DNA of 64,000 bases. It comes from Thioalkalivibrio sp. K90mix (GTDB taxonomy: Bacteria > Pseudomonadota > Gammaproteobacteria > Ectothiorhodospirales > Ectothiorhodospiraceae). Positions 50,846-60,667 of this stretch are shown piece by piece; position 1 is the stretch's first letter; each line of letters opens with the position of its first letter. The notes under the pieces were generated by a model. It was not told the origin of the DNA. It did not search any database and saw nothing but the letters and a program-made list of their open reading frames with translations. The stretch lies in NCBI RefSeq assembly GCF_000025545.1, contig NC_013889.1, positions 737,501 to 801,500 of the forward strand, read 5' to 3'. The position numbers were made by a program, and so were the translations under genes.

Positions 50846-52049
50846 GCCGCGTGATGACAAGGAACCGGGCCTGGGCCGGGTCGACGAAGTCGATGATTCC
50901 GTCTCCGAGATGGAGTCGCTGCGTACCACGGACGATGATCCGCATGCCGCGCCGGAGTTTCCCGCCGCGAGTGGTCTGACGACCCGGGATCAGCCTCCGC
51001 CTCCGGACCCCGAGGGTGGGGAGGGAGAGCCCGGCAACAGTTTGCGCCGTGCGCGCGAGGCCGCCGGTCTGGATACCGCCACCCTGGCACACCGGATCCA
51101 CCTCGGTCGCGGGACGCTGGAAGACCTGGAGGCGAACCGGTTCGACCACATGGCCCCGGCGTATGTACGGGGCTATCTGCGGGCCTGCGCGCGCGAGTTG
51201 GGGGTGAACGCCGATCCCTGGCTGCGCGCCTTCGAGGGCCATGGCCTGACCGAGCCGGAGCTGCGGGCGGTGGCCACGGCCTCGGCCCGGAGCAAGAGGC
51301 GGCGACGTTCCAGTGCGCCGTACTGGCTGGCTTTTTTGCTAGTGCTGGCGTTGCTGGGGCTGGGCGTTTACGCGTGGACGGAGCGTGGCGGTGGTACGCC
51401 GTCATTCCCGTCACTGGGCTGGCTGGAAGACGATCGCAGTGCCCCGTCCGAGGGTGCCGTTGACCGCGCGCCGCATGATGAATTGAGTGCGCCGCCGGCG
51501 TTGGTCGAGGAAGCGGAACCCGAGCCCGAGGCACCGGTGGCTGCGGAGACCGATGGCGAGGCCAGCGAGACCGAGGCGGAACGGGATTCGGAACCCGCGA
51601 TGGATACGCTGACCGAGCCGATGCCCACAGAGGATACGGCGGCCGACGATACCGCCCCCGAGGATACGGCCTCGGAAGATACGGTCGAGTCGTCGGGCTC
51701 CGGCCCGGTATCGGAGATGGCGCTATTGACCGGTGGTGCCCGCGCGGTGCCGGACCCGGAAGAGGATGGCGCCGAGCCGAATGGTGGAGAGGCCGGTCGC
51801 GATGGCGTGTACCGACTGGTGCTGGACGTCACCGAGACGTCCTGGGTCGAGATTCGCAACGCCGACGACGAGGTCGTTCTCACCGGCGTGCTGAGCAGCG
51901 GCGACCGTGAGGAATTGGAACTCACGCTTCCCGGACGTGTGGTCCTGGGGAATGCCCGGGGCGTCGAACTGACCCTGGATGGAGAGTCCTTCGATTTCGA
52001 GACTCATGTCCGGAGTGACCGCACCGCGCGCTTCGACCTCGAACCCTGA
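50835..52049 (+). CDS. rodZ: Cytoskeleton protein RodZ
   Basis: 404 residues from the ATG at 50835. A variable acidic N-terminus is followed by an HTH (Xre-like) domain (about 70-140: LRRAREAAGLDTATLAHRIH), a basic patch RSKRRRR and one membrane segment (about 164-183). Then comes a long acidic periplasmic linker and a C-terminal DUF4115 beta domain. RodZ links MreB to the membrane for rod shape. Confidence 0.92.
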   Translation: MVAEPRDDKEPGLGRVDEVDDSVSEMESLRTTDDDPHAAPEFPAASGLTTRDQPPPPDPEGGEGEPGNSLRRAREAAGLDTATLAHRIHLGRGTLEDLEANRFDHMAPAYVRGYLRACARELGVNADPWLRAFEGHGLTEPELRAVATASARSKRRRRSSAPYWLAFLLVLALLGLGVYAWTERGGGTPSFPSLGWLEDDRSAPSEGAVDRAPHDELSAPPALVEEAEPEPEAPVAAETDGEASETEAERDSEPAMDTLTEPMPTEDTAADDTAPEDTASEDTVESSGSGPVSEMALLTGGARAVPDPEEDGAEPNGGEAGRDGVYRLVLDVTETSWVEIRNADDEVVLTGVLSSGDREELELTLPGRVVLGNARGVELTLDGESFDFETHVRSDRTARFDLEP

Positions 52050-52106
52050 TCTTTCGACGCCGGCCATGCGCCCTGGGCAGGCCGGTCCCGAGTCCACAAA
52101 GGCAAC

Positions 52107-53390
52107 ATGAAAGCGATCAAATCCATCCGCGGGATGCACGACATCCTGCCCGAGTCGATCCACGTCTGGCAGCACCTGGAAGACCGTCTGCGCGGCCTTC
52201 TGGATGGCTACGGCTATCAGGAAATCCGGATGCCGGTGGTCGAGGCGACGGAGCTGTTCAAGCGCTCCATCGGCGATGTCACGGACATCGTCGAAAAGGA
52301 GATGTACACCTTCGAGGACCGCAATGGCGACAGCCTGAGCCTGCGGCCCGAGGGCACCGCCTCCTGCGTGCGCGCCGGGATCCAGCACGGCCTGCTGCAC
52401 AACCAGGTCCAGCGGCTCTGGTATCTGGGTCCGATGTTCCGGCACGAGCGCCCGCAAAAGGGTCGCTACCGGCAGTTTCACCAGGTCGGTGTGGAGGTGT
52501 TCGGGCTGCCGGGCCCCGATGTGGACGCCGAGATGATTGCCATGACCGCCCGGCTCTGGAAGCTGCTGGGCCTGGAGAATGTGCGTCTCGAGCTGAATAC
52601 CCTGGGCACGCCGGCCAGCCGCGTCCGGTACCGGGACCAGCTGATCGCCTATTTTGAGCAGCATCGGGATTCGCTGGACGAGGAGGCGTTGCGACGGCTG
52701 CACGACAACCCGATGCGCATCCTGGACAGCAAGCACCCGGAGACACGTGCCGTGGTGGCGAACGCGCCGAGCCTGATGGACCACCTGGATGCCGAGTCGC
52801 GCACGCATTTTGACAGCCTGCGCGCGCACCTGGATGCACTGGGTATCGCGTACGTCCATAACCCGCGGCTGGTGCGCGGTCTGGACTACTATACGCACAC
52901 CGTGTTCGAGTGGATTACCGACGACCTCGGGGCTCAGGGCACGGTCTGCGCCGGCGGGCGCTATGACGGCCTGGTGGAACAGCTGGGGGGGCGTGGCACC
53001 CCGGCCATTGGCATGGCCATGGGGCTGGAGCGCCTGGTCGCGCTGCTGGAGGCCCGGGAAGACGCACCGCAGCCGCCGGGGCCAGATGCCTACCTGGTCG
53101 TGGGCGGTGACGAGCTGGTGGGTCCCGCGCTGGAGCTGGCCGAGCGGCTGCGCAGCGAACTGCCCGGGCTGCGGCTGGTCCAGCACTGCGGGGGCGGCAG
53201 CTTCAAGTCGCAGATGAAACGAGCGGATCGGCTGGGCGCCCATTTTGCCCTCGTGCTCGGAACTGACGAACATGCCGCGGGCACCGTGACGGTGAAGCCG
53301 TTAAGATCGCCCGGAGCCGAACAAAGTGCCGTACCGCGCGAGGAACTCGCGCGCCATCTGGAACAGGCCCTGCACGCCTCCGCCGCCTGA
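52107..53390 (+). CDS. hisS: Histidyl-tRNA synthetase
   Basis: 427 residues, standard. Class II motifs are intact: [10 protein letters not shown] at the N-terminus, motif 2 region [19 protein letters not shown], the histidine-specific [14 protein letters not shown] and motif 3 GMAMGLERL. It charges tRNA-His. Unlike E. coli, ispG is not between rodZ and hisS. Confidence 0.98.
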   Translation: MKAIKSIRGMHDILPESIHVWQHLEDRLRGLLDGYGYQEIRMPVVEATELFKRSIGDVTDIVEKEMYTFEDRNGDSLSLRPEGTASCVRAGIQHGLLHNQVQRLWYLGPMFRHERPQKGRYRQFHQVGVEVFGLPGPDVDAEMIAMTARLWKLLGLENVRLELNTLGTPASRVRYRDQLIAYFEQHRDSLDEEALRRLHDNPMRILDSKHPETRAVVANAPSLMDHLDAESRTHFDSLRAHLDALGIAYVHNPRLVRGLDYYTHTVFEWITDDLGAQGTVCAGGRYDGLVEQLGGRGTPAIGMAMGLERLVALLEAREDAPQPPGPDAYLVVGGDELVGPALELAERLRSELPGLRLVQHCGGGSFKSQMKRADRLGAHFALVLGTDEHAAGTVTVKPLRSPGAEQSAVPREELARHLEQALHASAA

Positions 53391-53433
53391 CGAACGTAAA
53401 GGCGCGTACCGAAACCGAAGGATCAAGAGGACG

Positions 53434-54048
53434 ATGAGCTACCTCACCGACGAAGAAAAAGCCGAACGCATCAAACAGTGGTGGTCGGATAATGCCGTTG
53501 CCATCATTGCCGGCCTGGTGCTGGGCATTGGCGGCCTGATTGGCTGGAACTGGTGGAGTGGCCACCAGGAGGAGCGTGCGGCCGGCGCTTCCGACATGTA
53601 TATCGCCATGCAGGGCGCGGCGCAGACTGGCAACAATGCCCGTGCGATGGAGCTGGCCGACCAGCTGATCGAGCAGGGCCGCGGTACGCCGTATCGCTCG
53701 CTGGCCTGGATCTTCCGTGCGGATCTGGCGGTTTCCGAGGGCGACCACGAGGCCGCGATCGAGGCCCTGCGCTCGGCGCGTGACGCCGCGCCGGATCGGG
53801 GTTACCGCGAACTGCTCACCCTGCGCATGGCGCGGCAGATGATCCTGGCGGAGCAGTATGACAATGCCGAATCGGCCCTTGGCGACGTGCGCCGCGATGC
53901 GTTTCGTGGCCTGCGCCTGGAGCTGGAAGGCGACCTCGCGCGGGCGCGCGGGGATCGCGACCTGGCTCGCGAGCGCTATCGCGAAGCGCTTGATCATGGC
54001 CATACACCCGAATACCTGAGCCTGAAGTACGAAGAGCTCTCCGCCTAA
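53434..54048 (+). CDS. yfgM: Periplasmic TPR-like protein YfgM (ancillary SecYEG-associated)
   Basis: 204 residues from the ATG at 53434, with AGAGGA upstream. The cytosolic opening YLTDEEKAERIKQWW, one membrane segment (about 22-42) and TPR-like helices are typical. YfgM binds SecYEG and the chaperone network around BamB. It lies between hisS and bamB, the usual order. Confidence 0.92.
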   Translation: MSYLTDEEKAERIKQWWSDNAVAIIAGLVLGIGGLIGWNWWSGHQEERAAGASDMYIAMQGAAQTGNNARAMELADQLIEQGRGTPYRSLAWIFRADLAVSEGDHEAAIEALRSARDAAPDRGYRELLTLRMARQMILAEQYDNAESALGDVRRDAFRGLRLELEGDLARARGDRDLARERYREALDHGHTPEYLSLKYEELSA

Positions 54049-54063
54049 AGGATCGATATCCCC

Positions 54064-55254
54064 ATGTCCGTGCCTGTCCCGACGAAGAGTGCCGTGCGCC
54101 TGCTGATTGCCGGTGCGCTCATGCTGTCGCTGAGTGCCTGCGGCCTGTGGCAACGCGATACCACGGAGCCCCCGGCCGATCTGCCCGAATTCGAGGCGGA
54201 GGCGCAGCCGGAGCAGCTGTGGTCGCGCTCGGTCGGGAGCGGCGGTGAGCGCTTCCTCTGGCAGGTCTATCCGGGGGTGGTCGACGACATGCTGGTGATG
54301 GTCGATGCCGATGGCCGCGTCTCCGGGCTGAATCCGGAAACCGGGAGCCAGCGCTGGCGCGTACGCCTGGACGACGCCCGGGTGTCGGCGGGTGTTGGTG
54401 TGGGCGACGAGATCGCGGTGGTCGGCACTCTGGATGGCGAGGCTATCGCGGTGGATCTGCAGGGTGATGGCGAGCGTTGGCGCTCGCGTCTGTCCAGCGA
54501 GGTCGTGGCGATTTCGGACGTCGCCTCGGGTGTTGTGATTGCGCGCACCAACGATGGTCGCGTGCATGCCCTGGATGCGGCCTCCGGCGCCACGCAGTGG
54601 ACCGCGCTGCGGACCACGCCCTCGCTGAGCCTGCGCGGTGCGCATCGACCCCAGATGACGGCCGGGCGCGTACTTACCGGCTTCGATAACGGGCGTGTGG
54701 TAATGCTCGGGCGGGAGCGCGGCAACGTACTGTGGGAGACGACGCTCGGCATCCCGACCGGCCGCTCGGAGGTGGAGCGCATGGTCGATGTCGACGGTTA
54801 TATGCCGATCTATCAGGGTGCGGCGATCGCATCCGGCTATCAGGGGCGTCTGGCCGCCATCGACCTGAATTCCGGCGAAATCTTCTGGGCCCGCGACTTC
54901 TCGTCCTATCAGGGTGGGGATGTGACGAACGAGGCGAACGTCCTCGCGGTCACCGATGCCGAGAGCCACCTGTGGGGGCTGGATCCGCGCAATGGCGCCG
55001 ATCTCTGGCAGAGCGAGCAGCTGCGCCTGCGCGGCGTCACGGCCCCGGTCGTGGTGGGTGATTACGCCATCGTCGGCGACTACGAAGGCTATCTGCACTG
55101 GTTCCACCTCGAGGACGGGCGCATCGTGGCGCGTCTGCGGGCGAGCTCCGGCGCGGTCGTGACCCGCCCCGTGCTGGTGGACGACATCCTCTACGTGGTG
55201 ACCGACAACGGTCGGCTCACCGCGGTCAATCCGCGTCTGGACTCCGGGGAATGA
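54064..55254 (+). CDS. bamB: Outer membrane protein assembly factor BamB
   Basis: 396 residues with a lipoprotein signal (LSAC, C26) and an eight-bladed PQQ-type beta-propeller (for example GLNPETGSQRWRVRL). It is part of the BAM complex that inserts outer-membrane beta-barrels. AAGGA precedes the ATG; der follows 50 bases later. Confidence 0.95.
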   Translation: MSVPVPTKSAVRLLIAGALMLSLSACGLWQRDTTEPPADLPEFEAEAQPEQLWSRSVGSGGERFLWQVYPGVVDDMLVMVDADGRVSGLNPETGSQRWRVRLDDARVSAGVGVGDEIAVVGTLDGEAIAVDLQGDGERWRSRLSSEVVAISDVASGVVIARTNDGRVHALDAASGATQWTALRTTPSLSLRGAHRPQMTAGRVLTGFDNGRVVMLGRERGNVLWETTLGIPTGRSEVERMVDVDGYMPIYQGAAIASGYQGRLAAIDLNSGEIFWARDFSSYQGGDVTNEANVLAVTDAESHLWGLDPRNGADLWQSEQLRLRGVTAPVVVGDYAIVGDYEGYLHWFHLEDGRIVARLRASSGAVVTRPVLVDDILYVVTDNGRLTAVNPRLDSGE

Positions 55255-55304
55255 GCGTCGCTGGCACGTACCCCCGGATCCAGCTGTTGCGGTAGCGTTG
55301 CCTC

Positions 55305-56759
55305 ATGATCCCTGTCATTGCCCTGGTCGGCCGGCCCAATGTCGGCAAGTCGACCCTGTTCAATCAGCTCACGCGCTCGCGTGATGCGCTGGTGGCCGAT
55401 GTCGCCGGCCTGACCCGCGATCGCCAGTACGGCATCGGCAAGGTGGGCGACTTCCCCTACCTGGTGGTGGATACCGGTGGTCTGTCGGGCGAGGGTGCCG
55501 AGATGGACCGGGCGATGGCCGAGCAGACCCAGCGGGCCGTCGCGGAGGCGGACCATGTCCTGTTCCTGGTGGATGCGCGCGATGGCCTGACGCCGCAGGA
55601 CCAGGCGATCGCCGACCAGTTGCGTTCGGCCGGGGTCAAGGCCCGGGTCGTGGTGAACAAGACCGACGGCCTGGATGCCGACGCCGTGAGCGCCGAGTTC
55701 TATACCCTGGGCATGGGCGAGATCACGTCGATTGCCGCAGCCCATGGTCGTGGCATCAAGGGCCTGATGCAGAAGGTCCGGCGGGCCGTGGCCGCCGAGC
55801 GGCGCGAGGCCGAAGCAGCCGAGGGTGCAGCGGAGGAGGCCGCGGAGGACGGACTGGACGAGGCCTCGCAGCAGGCCGCGCTGGACGACTGGCCGGGCAT
55901 CCGCGTGGCCATTGTCGGGCGCCCGAATGTCGGCAAATCCACGCTGGTCAATCGCATCCTCGGCGACGAGCGCGTGGTGGCCACGGATGTCGCCGGTACC
56001 ACTCGTGATTCCATCTTTGTCCCGTTCTCGCGCGATGGGCAGGATTACACCCTGATCGATACGGCGGGGGTGCGGCGCCGGGCGCGTGTACACGAGGTCA
56101 TCGAGAAGTTCAGCGTGATCAAGACGCTGCAGGCGATCGAGGCCGCGCATGTCGTGATCCTGGTGATGGATGCCCAGGCCGGGCTTTCGGAGCAGGATGC
56201 TCACCTGCTGGGCCTGGTGATCGACTCCGGTCGCGCGCTGGTGCTCGCGGTGAACAAGTGGGACGGTATGGCGCCGGAGGAACGCGAGCGGGTGCGCGAC
56301 GACTTGGACCGGCGCCTCGGCTTCGTCAATTTTGCCCGGCTGCGGCTGATCTCCGCCCTGCATGGCACCAATGTGGGGCACCTGCTCGAAGATGTGCAGG
56401 AGGCCCATACCAGTGCGTTCGCCAAGGTCTCGACCCCCGAGCTGACCCGCTTGCTGGAGAGTGCCGTCGCCGAGCATGCTCCACCGCTGGTCAGCGGTCG
56501 CCGCATCAAGCTGCGCTACGCCCATCAGGGCGGGCAGAATCCCCCGGTCATCGTGATCCATGGCAACCAGACCGATGCCCTGCCGGGCAGCTACAAGCGT
56601 TTCCTGGAGAACTTCTTCCGCAAGCATCTGGGGCTGGTGGGTACACCGCTGCGCATGGAGTTTCGCTCGGGCCGCAACCCGTATGCCGGTCGCCGCAATA
56701 CCCTCACGCCGCGCCAGCAGCGCAAACGAAAGCGCATGATGCGCCATGTCCGCCGCTGA
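55305..56759 (+). CDS. der: GTPase Der (EngA), 50S ribosome assembly
   Basis: 484 residues with two tandem GTPase domains: G1 GRPNVGKS at residues 9-16 and again at about 205, with NKTD and NKWD G4 motifs. A KH-like C-terminal domain ends in basic residues. Der is essential for late 50S assembly. The acidic linker between domains (about 160-195) is longer than usual. It overlaps the next gene by 14 bases. Confidence 0.97.
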   Translation: MIPVIALVGRPNVGKSTLFNQLTRSRDALVADVAGLTRDRQYGIGKVGDFPYLVVDTGGLSGEGAEMDRAMAEQTQRAVAEADHVLFLVDARDGLTPQDQAIADQLRSAGVKARVVVNKTDGLDADAVSAEFYTLGMGEITSIAAAHGRGIKGLMQKVRRAVAAERREAEAAEGAAEEAAEDGLDEASQQAALDDWPGIRVAIVGRPNVGKSTLVNRILGDERVVATDVAGTTRDSIFVPFSRDGQDYTLIDTAGVRRRARVHEVIEKFSVIKTLQAIEAAHVVILVMDAQAGLSEQDAHLLGLVIDSGRALVLAVNKWDGMAPEERERVRDDLDRRLGFVNFARLRLISALHGTNVGHLLEDVQEAHTSAFAKVSTPELTRLLESAVAEHAPPLVSGRRIKLRYAHQGGQNPPVIVIHGNQTDALPGSYKRFLENFFRKHLGLVGTPLRMEFRSGRNPYAGRRNTLTPRQQRKRKRMMRHVRR

Positions 56760-57948
56760 TCCGAGCCGGGCATCACTGGAGGGGCCGAGTGCCCCTGCGC
56801 TGTCCGCGTTCGGCCGAGCGGTCGAGCCCTTCCGGGTGATGGATATCCTGGCGCGCGCCCAGGCGGCCGAGCGTGCCGGGCGCGATATCATCCACCTGGA
56901 GGTGGGTGAACCGGACTTTCCCACGCCCCCCGCGGTGCTGCGCGCCGGGGAGCTTGCGCTGGCGGCCGGGGATACCCGCTATACCCCGGCGCATGGTACC
57001 CGCGAGCTGCGCGAGGCCATCGCGGCCGACTACCGCCGTCGCCATCAGGCCGAGATCGACCCCGAGCGCGTCGTGATCACGGCGGGGGCCTCTGCCGCGA
57101 TCCTGCTGGCGCTGGCCGCCGGAGTGAACCCCGGTGAGGAAGTGCTGCTCCCCGACCCGGGCTATGCCTGTAACCGTCAGTTTGTCGCGGCGCGCGGGGC
57201 GGTCCCGGTCGGGCTGCCGGTGGCCGCCAAGCACGCCTTCCAGCCGACTGCCGAGGCAGTAGCGCAGGCCTGGGGCGAGCGAACCCGGGCCATCCTGCTC
57301 GGTTCACCCGCGAATCCCACCGGTACCCGGTTGTCCGGCGATCGTCTGGCCGCCATCGTGGACGTCGTGCGCGCGCGGGGCGGTCTGGTAATCGTGGACG
57401 AGATCTATGGCCAGATCCTGTTCGACGAGCCGCAGCGCAGTGCCGCGGCCTTCCACCCCGATGTCATCGTGATCAACAGCTTTTCCAAGTACTTCGCGAT
57501 GACCGGCTGGCGGCTGGGGTGGATGGTGGTCCCACAGATGTGGATCGACCCGGTTCGCAGGATCGCCCAGAATCTCTTCGTGGCCCCGGCCAGCATGGCG
57601 CAGACGGCCGCGGTCGAGGCCTTCGCCCCCGAGACCGAGGAGATCCTGCAACGCCAGGTGCGCGAACTGCAGACGCGGCGTGACGTGCTGCTGGAGGCCC
57701 TGCCGGCGCTGGGCCTCGAGGTTCAGGCCCGCCCCGATGGGGCGTTCTACATCTACGCCGACTGCACGGCACACGGGGACGACTCCGAGGCGCTTTGCGC
57801 GCGCATCCTCGACGAGGCAGGCGTGGCCCTGACGCCGGGCACGGACTTCAGCCCCAGCGCGGGCAAGCGCTACCTGCGCATCGCCTACACCCAGCGCGAG
57901 TCACGCCTGCGCGAAGCACTGGACCGCCTCGCGTCGCTCCTCGCCTGA
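56746..57948 (+). CDS. PLP-dependent aminotransferase, class I/II (aspartate aminotransferase-like)
   Basis: 400 residues. The Schiff-base lysine is K248 in [35 protein letters not shown] and the C-terminal arginine region YLRIAYTQ are typical of fold type I aspartate/aromatic aminotransferases. It starts within the last codons of der, so the two are probably co-transcribed. Amino-acid substrate is not determined. Confidence 0.87.
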   Translation: MSAADPSRASLEGPSAPALSAFGRAVEPFRVMDILARAQAAERAGRDIIHLEVGEPDFPTPPAVLRAGELALAAGDTRYTPAHGTRELREAIAADYRRRHQAEIDPERVVITAGASAAILLALAAGVNPGEEVLLPDPGYACNRQFVAARGAVPVGLPVAAKHAFQPTAEAVAQAWGERTRAILLGSPANPTGTRLSGDRLAAIVDVVRARGGLVIVDEIYGQILFDEPQRSAAAFHPDVIVINSFSKYFAMTGWRLGWMVVPQMWIDPVRRIAQNLFVAPASMAQTAAVEAFAPETEEILQRQVRELQTRRDVLLEALPALGLEVQARPDGAFYIYADCTAHGDDSEALCARILDEAGVALTPGTDFSPSAGKRYLRIAYTQRESRLREALDRLASLLA

Positions 57949-58047
57949 CACTCACCTGTTTGAGGCTGGCCCTGGTTCGGCACCCGGTGTTTACGGTGGC
58001 TTCGTCTTGCCGCCTGCCAAGCGCTGTTTCGCCAGCGCACCCCGAGT

Positions 58048-58073
58048 TACTTCTTTGCTTGTGCAAAGAAGTA
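58048..58073. repeat. Hairpin in left arm of the 58-kb repeat
   Basis: TACTTCTTTGC pairs perfectly with GCAAAGAAGTA around TTGT. Its counterpart in the right arm has different bases but still pairs. Confidence 0.85.
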
Positions 58074-58262
58074 TCCAAGAAACACGCCCGGGATTCGCCC
58101 GGGAACCTTGCTCCGGCCGCGCCAGGCCGGCGGCGCTGAAACTCGCTTCGCTCAGACAGTCAGCGCCTTCTCCCGGCCTGTCACGCCCTCCACAAGGGGC
58201 TCATATCGGGAGGGAAGGTCAAAAACCGCCGGTGTTCCCGCACCTGTCCTAAGCCCCGAGCT

Positions 58263-58346
58263 GTAGGGTGCGTTGAGCGCAGCGAAACGCACCGTTCCGA
58301 CGCCGGAGAAACCCTGATGCGATTCGCTGCGCTCATCACATCCTAC
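58263..58346. repeat. Two inverted copies of a short palindromic repeat
   Basis: A ~31-base palindrome at 58263-58293 (GTAGGGTGCGTTGAGCGCAG, then CGAAACGCACC) reappears inverted at 58316-58346 with a few changes. Each copy has self-complementary ends (GGTGCGTT/AACGCACC in the first). It resembles palindromic dispersed repeats of other Proteobacteria. Confidence 0.65.
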
Positions 58347-58624
58347 GATGGGGCCTGGCGCCCGCTCGCGGGCGCGGCACGCCAGGGCCGAAGGCCGCGC
58401 GTGCCCAGGATGTCGGAACACCTTGCCTCCAACCATTGGCACGAACGTCAGGACAGCCGTTGTTTTGACCTTATCCCCCCGTATGAAGCCCCTTGCGGAA
58501 GGGTGCTCGGGCCGGAAGAGAGGCGCTGACTGTCTGAGCGGAGCGTAGCGCAGCGAGTTTCAGCGCCGCCGGCCCGAGGGCCCTGGAGCAAGGTTCCCGG
58601 GCGGAATCCGGGTGCCCTTCTTTG

Positions 58625-58654
58625 GGTACTTTCTTGGGCAAGCAAGAAAGTACC
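58625..58654. repeat. Hairpin in right arm of the 58-kb repeat
   Basis: GGTACTTTCTTG pairs perfectly with CAAGAAAGTACC around six bases. Relative to the left-arm hairpin two stem pairs are changed on both sides. Confidence 0.85.
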
Positions 58655-58782
58655 TCGCGGCGCGCTCGCGAGTGAGCGCTTGGCAGGTGGCGGACCGAAG
58701 GCACGTAAACACCGGATAACGAACCAGGCCTAGCCTCAGGGCGCGGGGCAACAAGCTTCGCCGTCTGATCAGGAATATAGCG

Positions 58783-60453
58783 TTAAGACTTGGTGGAGGC
58801 GGTGGTGGGGTCGGCCTCGTAGGAGGCCCCCACCGGCGGCGTCAGGAGCAGCGCATAGCGGCGCAAGACCCAGATGCCCCGCTCGAACAGGCTAGTCGCG
58901 CCGAACACCGCTTCGCGTACGCTGCCGTCGAGATCACTGGAGGCGAGTAGGCGGCGACGGATGGAATCCATCAGCTCCGAGCGGTCGTGGGTCAGGGACT
59001 GCAGCAGGGCGACATCCTCGGTATCGCCGGTGCGTGCCGCGTCGGTCAGCGTCAGCAGCATCATGTGCAGGGTCTCGACCAGGTTGTGGGTCAGGGCGCG
59101 GGCTTCGGCGGAGGCGTCGGCATTGAGCGAGCGCTCGATCTCCGTGGCGAGGTCGTTCAGCGTATCTTCCAGCTGCAGCAGCAGCTGATTGCGGTTCTTC
59201 AGCACGATCGCATGATCGAGGGTGGCCCCGCTCAGGGCACCGGAAAGGATCTCGTCGAGAAATTGCTCGATTGCCTCGGTGACCTGCAGGTTGCCGCGGT
59301 GCAGGGCCAGGCGCTCGTGGTGGGCACCGTCGCTGTCATCGCGCACGCTTTCGAGGTAGTCGGGCAGTCGCTTGAGTAGGCGCAACTGTTCCTTTTCCAC
59401 CAGCACCAGCGCGGACCCGGCGTCGTTCTGTGCCCCGGCGTAGATGAAATGCGGCTTGCCCAGGGCCTCTTCCTCGGTTGGCGGTGCGGTGCGCTCCAGG
59501 AAGCGCGCGACGGGGCCGTGCACCGGGTGCATCGCCAGGTCGCAGACGACCTGGTAGAGGATGTAGGCTAGCGCGATCTGCAGGCTGATGCCGATCGCGA
59601 GCGCTTCCAGGCCCGAGGCGATCAGCGGGACGCCGCCGTAGAACTCGATCCAGAACAGCGGCAGCAGGAGGATCAGACCCAGTCCCTTCAGGATGAACTG
59701 ATAAAGCGCCAGCTGGCGGCCCAGTCCCTTGTGCGAGGCGGCGAGGATCAGGGTCGACACACCGGTGCCGAAGCTCGCCCCGTAGACGACCATCAGGCCG
59801 TATTCGAGATCGATCACGCCGCTGGCGGCCAGGGCCATCGTCACGATGGTGATACTGGAGGCCGAATGCGCGATCACCGCAAACACCAGGCCGGTGGCGA
59901 ATGCGATCAGCAAGGACTGCGCCGACAGCGACATCAGGCCGGTCATCCAGGTCAGCTCGCTGAGCGGTTTGGCGCCTTCCTTGATGAACATCAGCCCGAG
60001 GAACAGCAGGCCAATGCCGAGCATGGCTCGGATCAGGTGGCGCAGGCGTGCGGACTGGTCGCGGTCGAAGTAGAACAGCAGCCCCGTAACGCCGACCAGG
60101 ATGAAGACCATCAGGGTCAGGTCTAGCGCGGCGATCAGGACCAGCAGCGAGGTGCCCAGGTTGGCGTAGTTGATCACCGGCTGGGCACGGCGGGCGTCGA
60201 GTACGCCGGCGGTGACCAGCGAGATCAGCACAAAGATGACCGCATGGATGCTTTGTGTAATCGCCCCGCCGACCAGGCCGAGGAACGCGGCCGCCCGGTT
60301 GGAGCCCGTGGCGCGCCCGACCAGTGCCCGCAGGCGCTGGTCCGCGAGCTGGCGCAGGTGCTCGCTGATCAGGCGTATGCCGACGAAGAACAGGCCGAGC
60401 CCGGCAAACAGCGTCGCCGCGATCTCGAAGGTGATCATCCACTCGCCATTCAT
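58783..60453 (-). CDS. Na/Pi-cotransporter-family membrane protein with PhoU-like tail
   Basis: 556 residues. About eight membrane segments (1-320) form the Na/Pi cotransporter II domain; the inverted repeats carry ITQSIHAV and HSASSITI where the family shows QSSSA-type motifs, the first being degenerate. A cytosolic helical domain (about 350-540) resembles PhoU. Such fusions (YjbB-like) export or move phosphate. The altered first motif leaves some doubt about the substrate. No partner gene is adjacent. Confidence 0.82.
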   Translation of the reverse strand: MNGEWMITFEIAATLFAGLGLFFVGIRLISEHLRQLADQRLRALVGRATGSNRAAAFLGLVGGAITQSIHAVIFVLISLVTAGVLDARRAQPVINYANLGTSLLVLIAALDLTLMVFILVGVTGLLFYFDRDQSARLRHLIRAMLGIGLLFLGLMFIKEGAKPLSELTWMTGLMSLSAQSLLIAFATGLVFAVIAHSASSITIVTMALAASGVIDLEYGLMVVYGASFGTGVSTLILAASHKGLGRQLALYQFILKGLGLILLLPLFWIEFYGGVPLIASGLEALAIGISLQIALAYILYQVVCDLAMHPVHGPVARFLERTAPPTEEEALGKPHFIYAGAQNDAGSALVLVEKEQLRLLKRLPDYLESVRDDSDGAHHERLALHRGNLQVTEAIEQFLDEILSGALSGATLDHAIVLKNRNQLLLQLEDTLNDLATEIERSLNADASAEARALTHNLVETLHMMLLTLTDAARTGDTEDVALLQSLTHDRSELMDSIRRRLLASSDLDGSVREAVFGATSLFERGIWVLRRYALLLTPPVGASYEADPTTASTKS

Positions 60454-60667
60454 CCGCGCATTCTAACGGGGCCTTTTGTGGTCTGCGTCCGCGTCCGTGA
60501 GGTGGTCGTGACAAGGAACGCCGGTAACGGCAAAGGGGAACACCCTCAGCCAGGCCGAGCAGTCCGATGGCGGTCCCCCATCCGGTGGCCCCGGTGCTCG
60601 GGGTGGCGGTGGTTCCAAGGGCGGCTCCGTAATCAGGGTTCCGCGCGGGGTGCCGGGACGTGGTCGT

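Larger units (their letters stand above)
57960..58740. repeat. Pair of ~290-bp inverted repeats, gene-free
   Basis: The region 57949-58782 has no credible gene. The sequence from about 57960 to 58245 reappears as an imperfect reverse complement from about 58740 down to 58452. Matching ends are GAGGCTGG / CTAGCCTC and GGTGTTTACG / CGTAAACACC; inner matches include GGGAACCTTGCTCC and CAGACAGTCAGCGCC. Each arm carries short hairpins, and a 206-bp centre holds two further inverted copies of a smaller repeat. This may be two insertions of one intergenic repeat family in opposite orientation. It lies between the plus-strand aminotransferase and the minus-strand Na/Pi gene. Confidence 0.8.

Noticed and set aside
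58152-58754. Small open frames in the 58-kb repeat region
   Set aside because: They follow the hairpin-rich inverted repeats on both strands and show no protein features.
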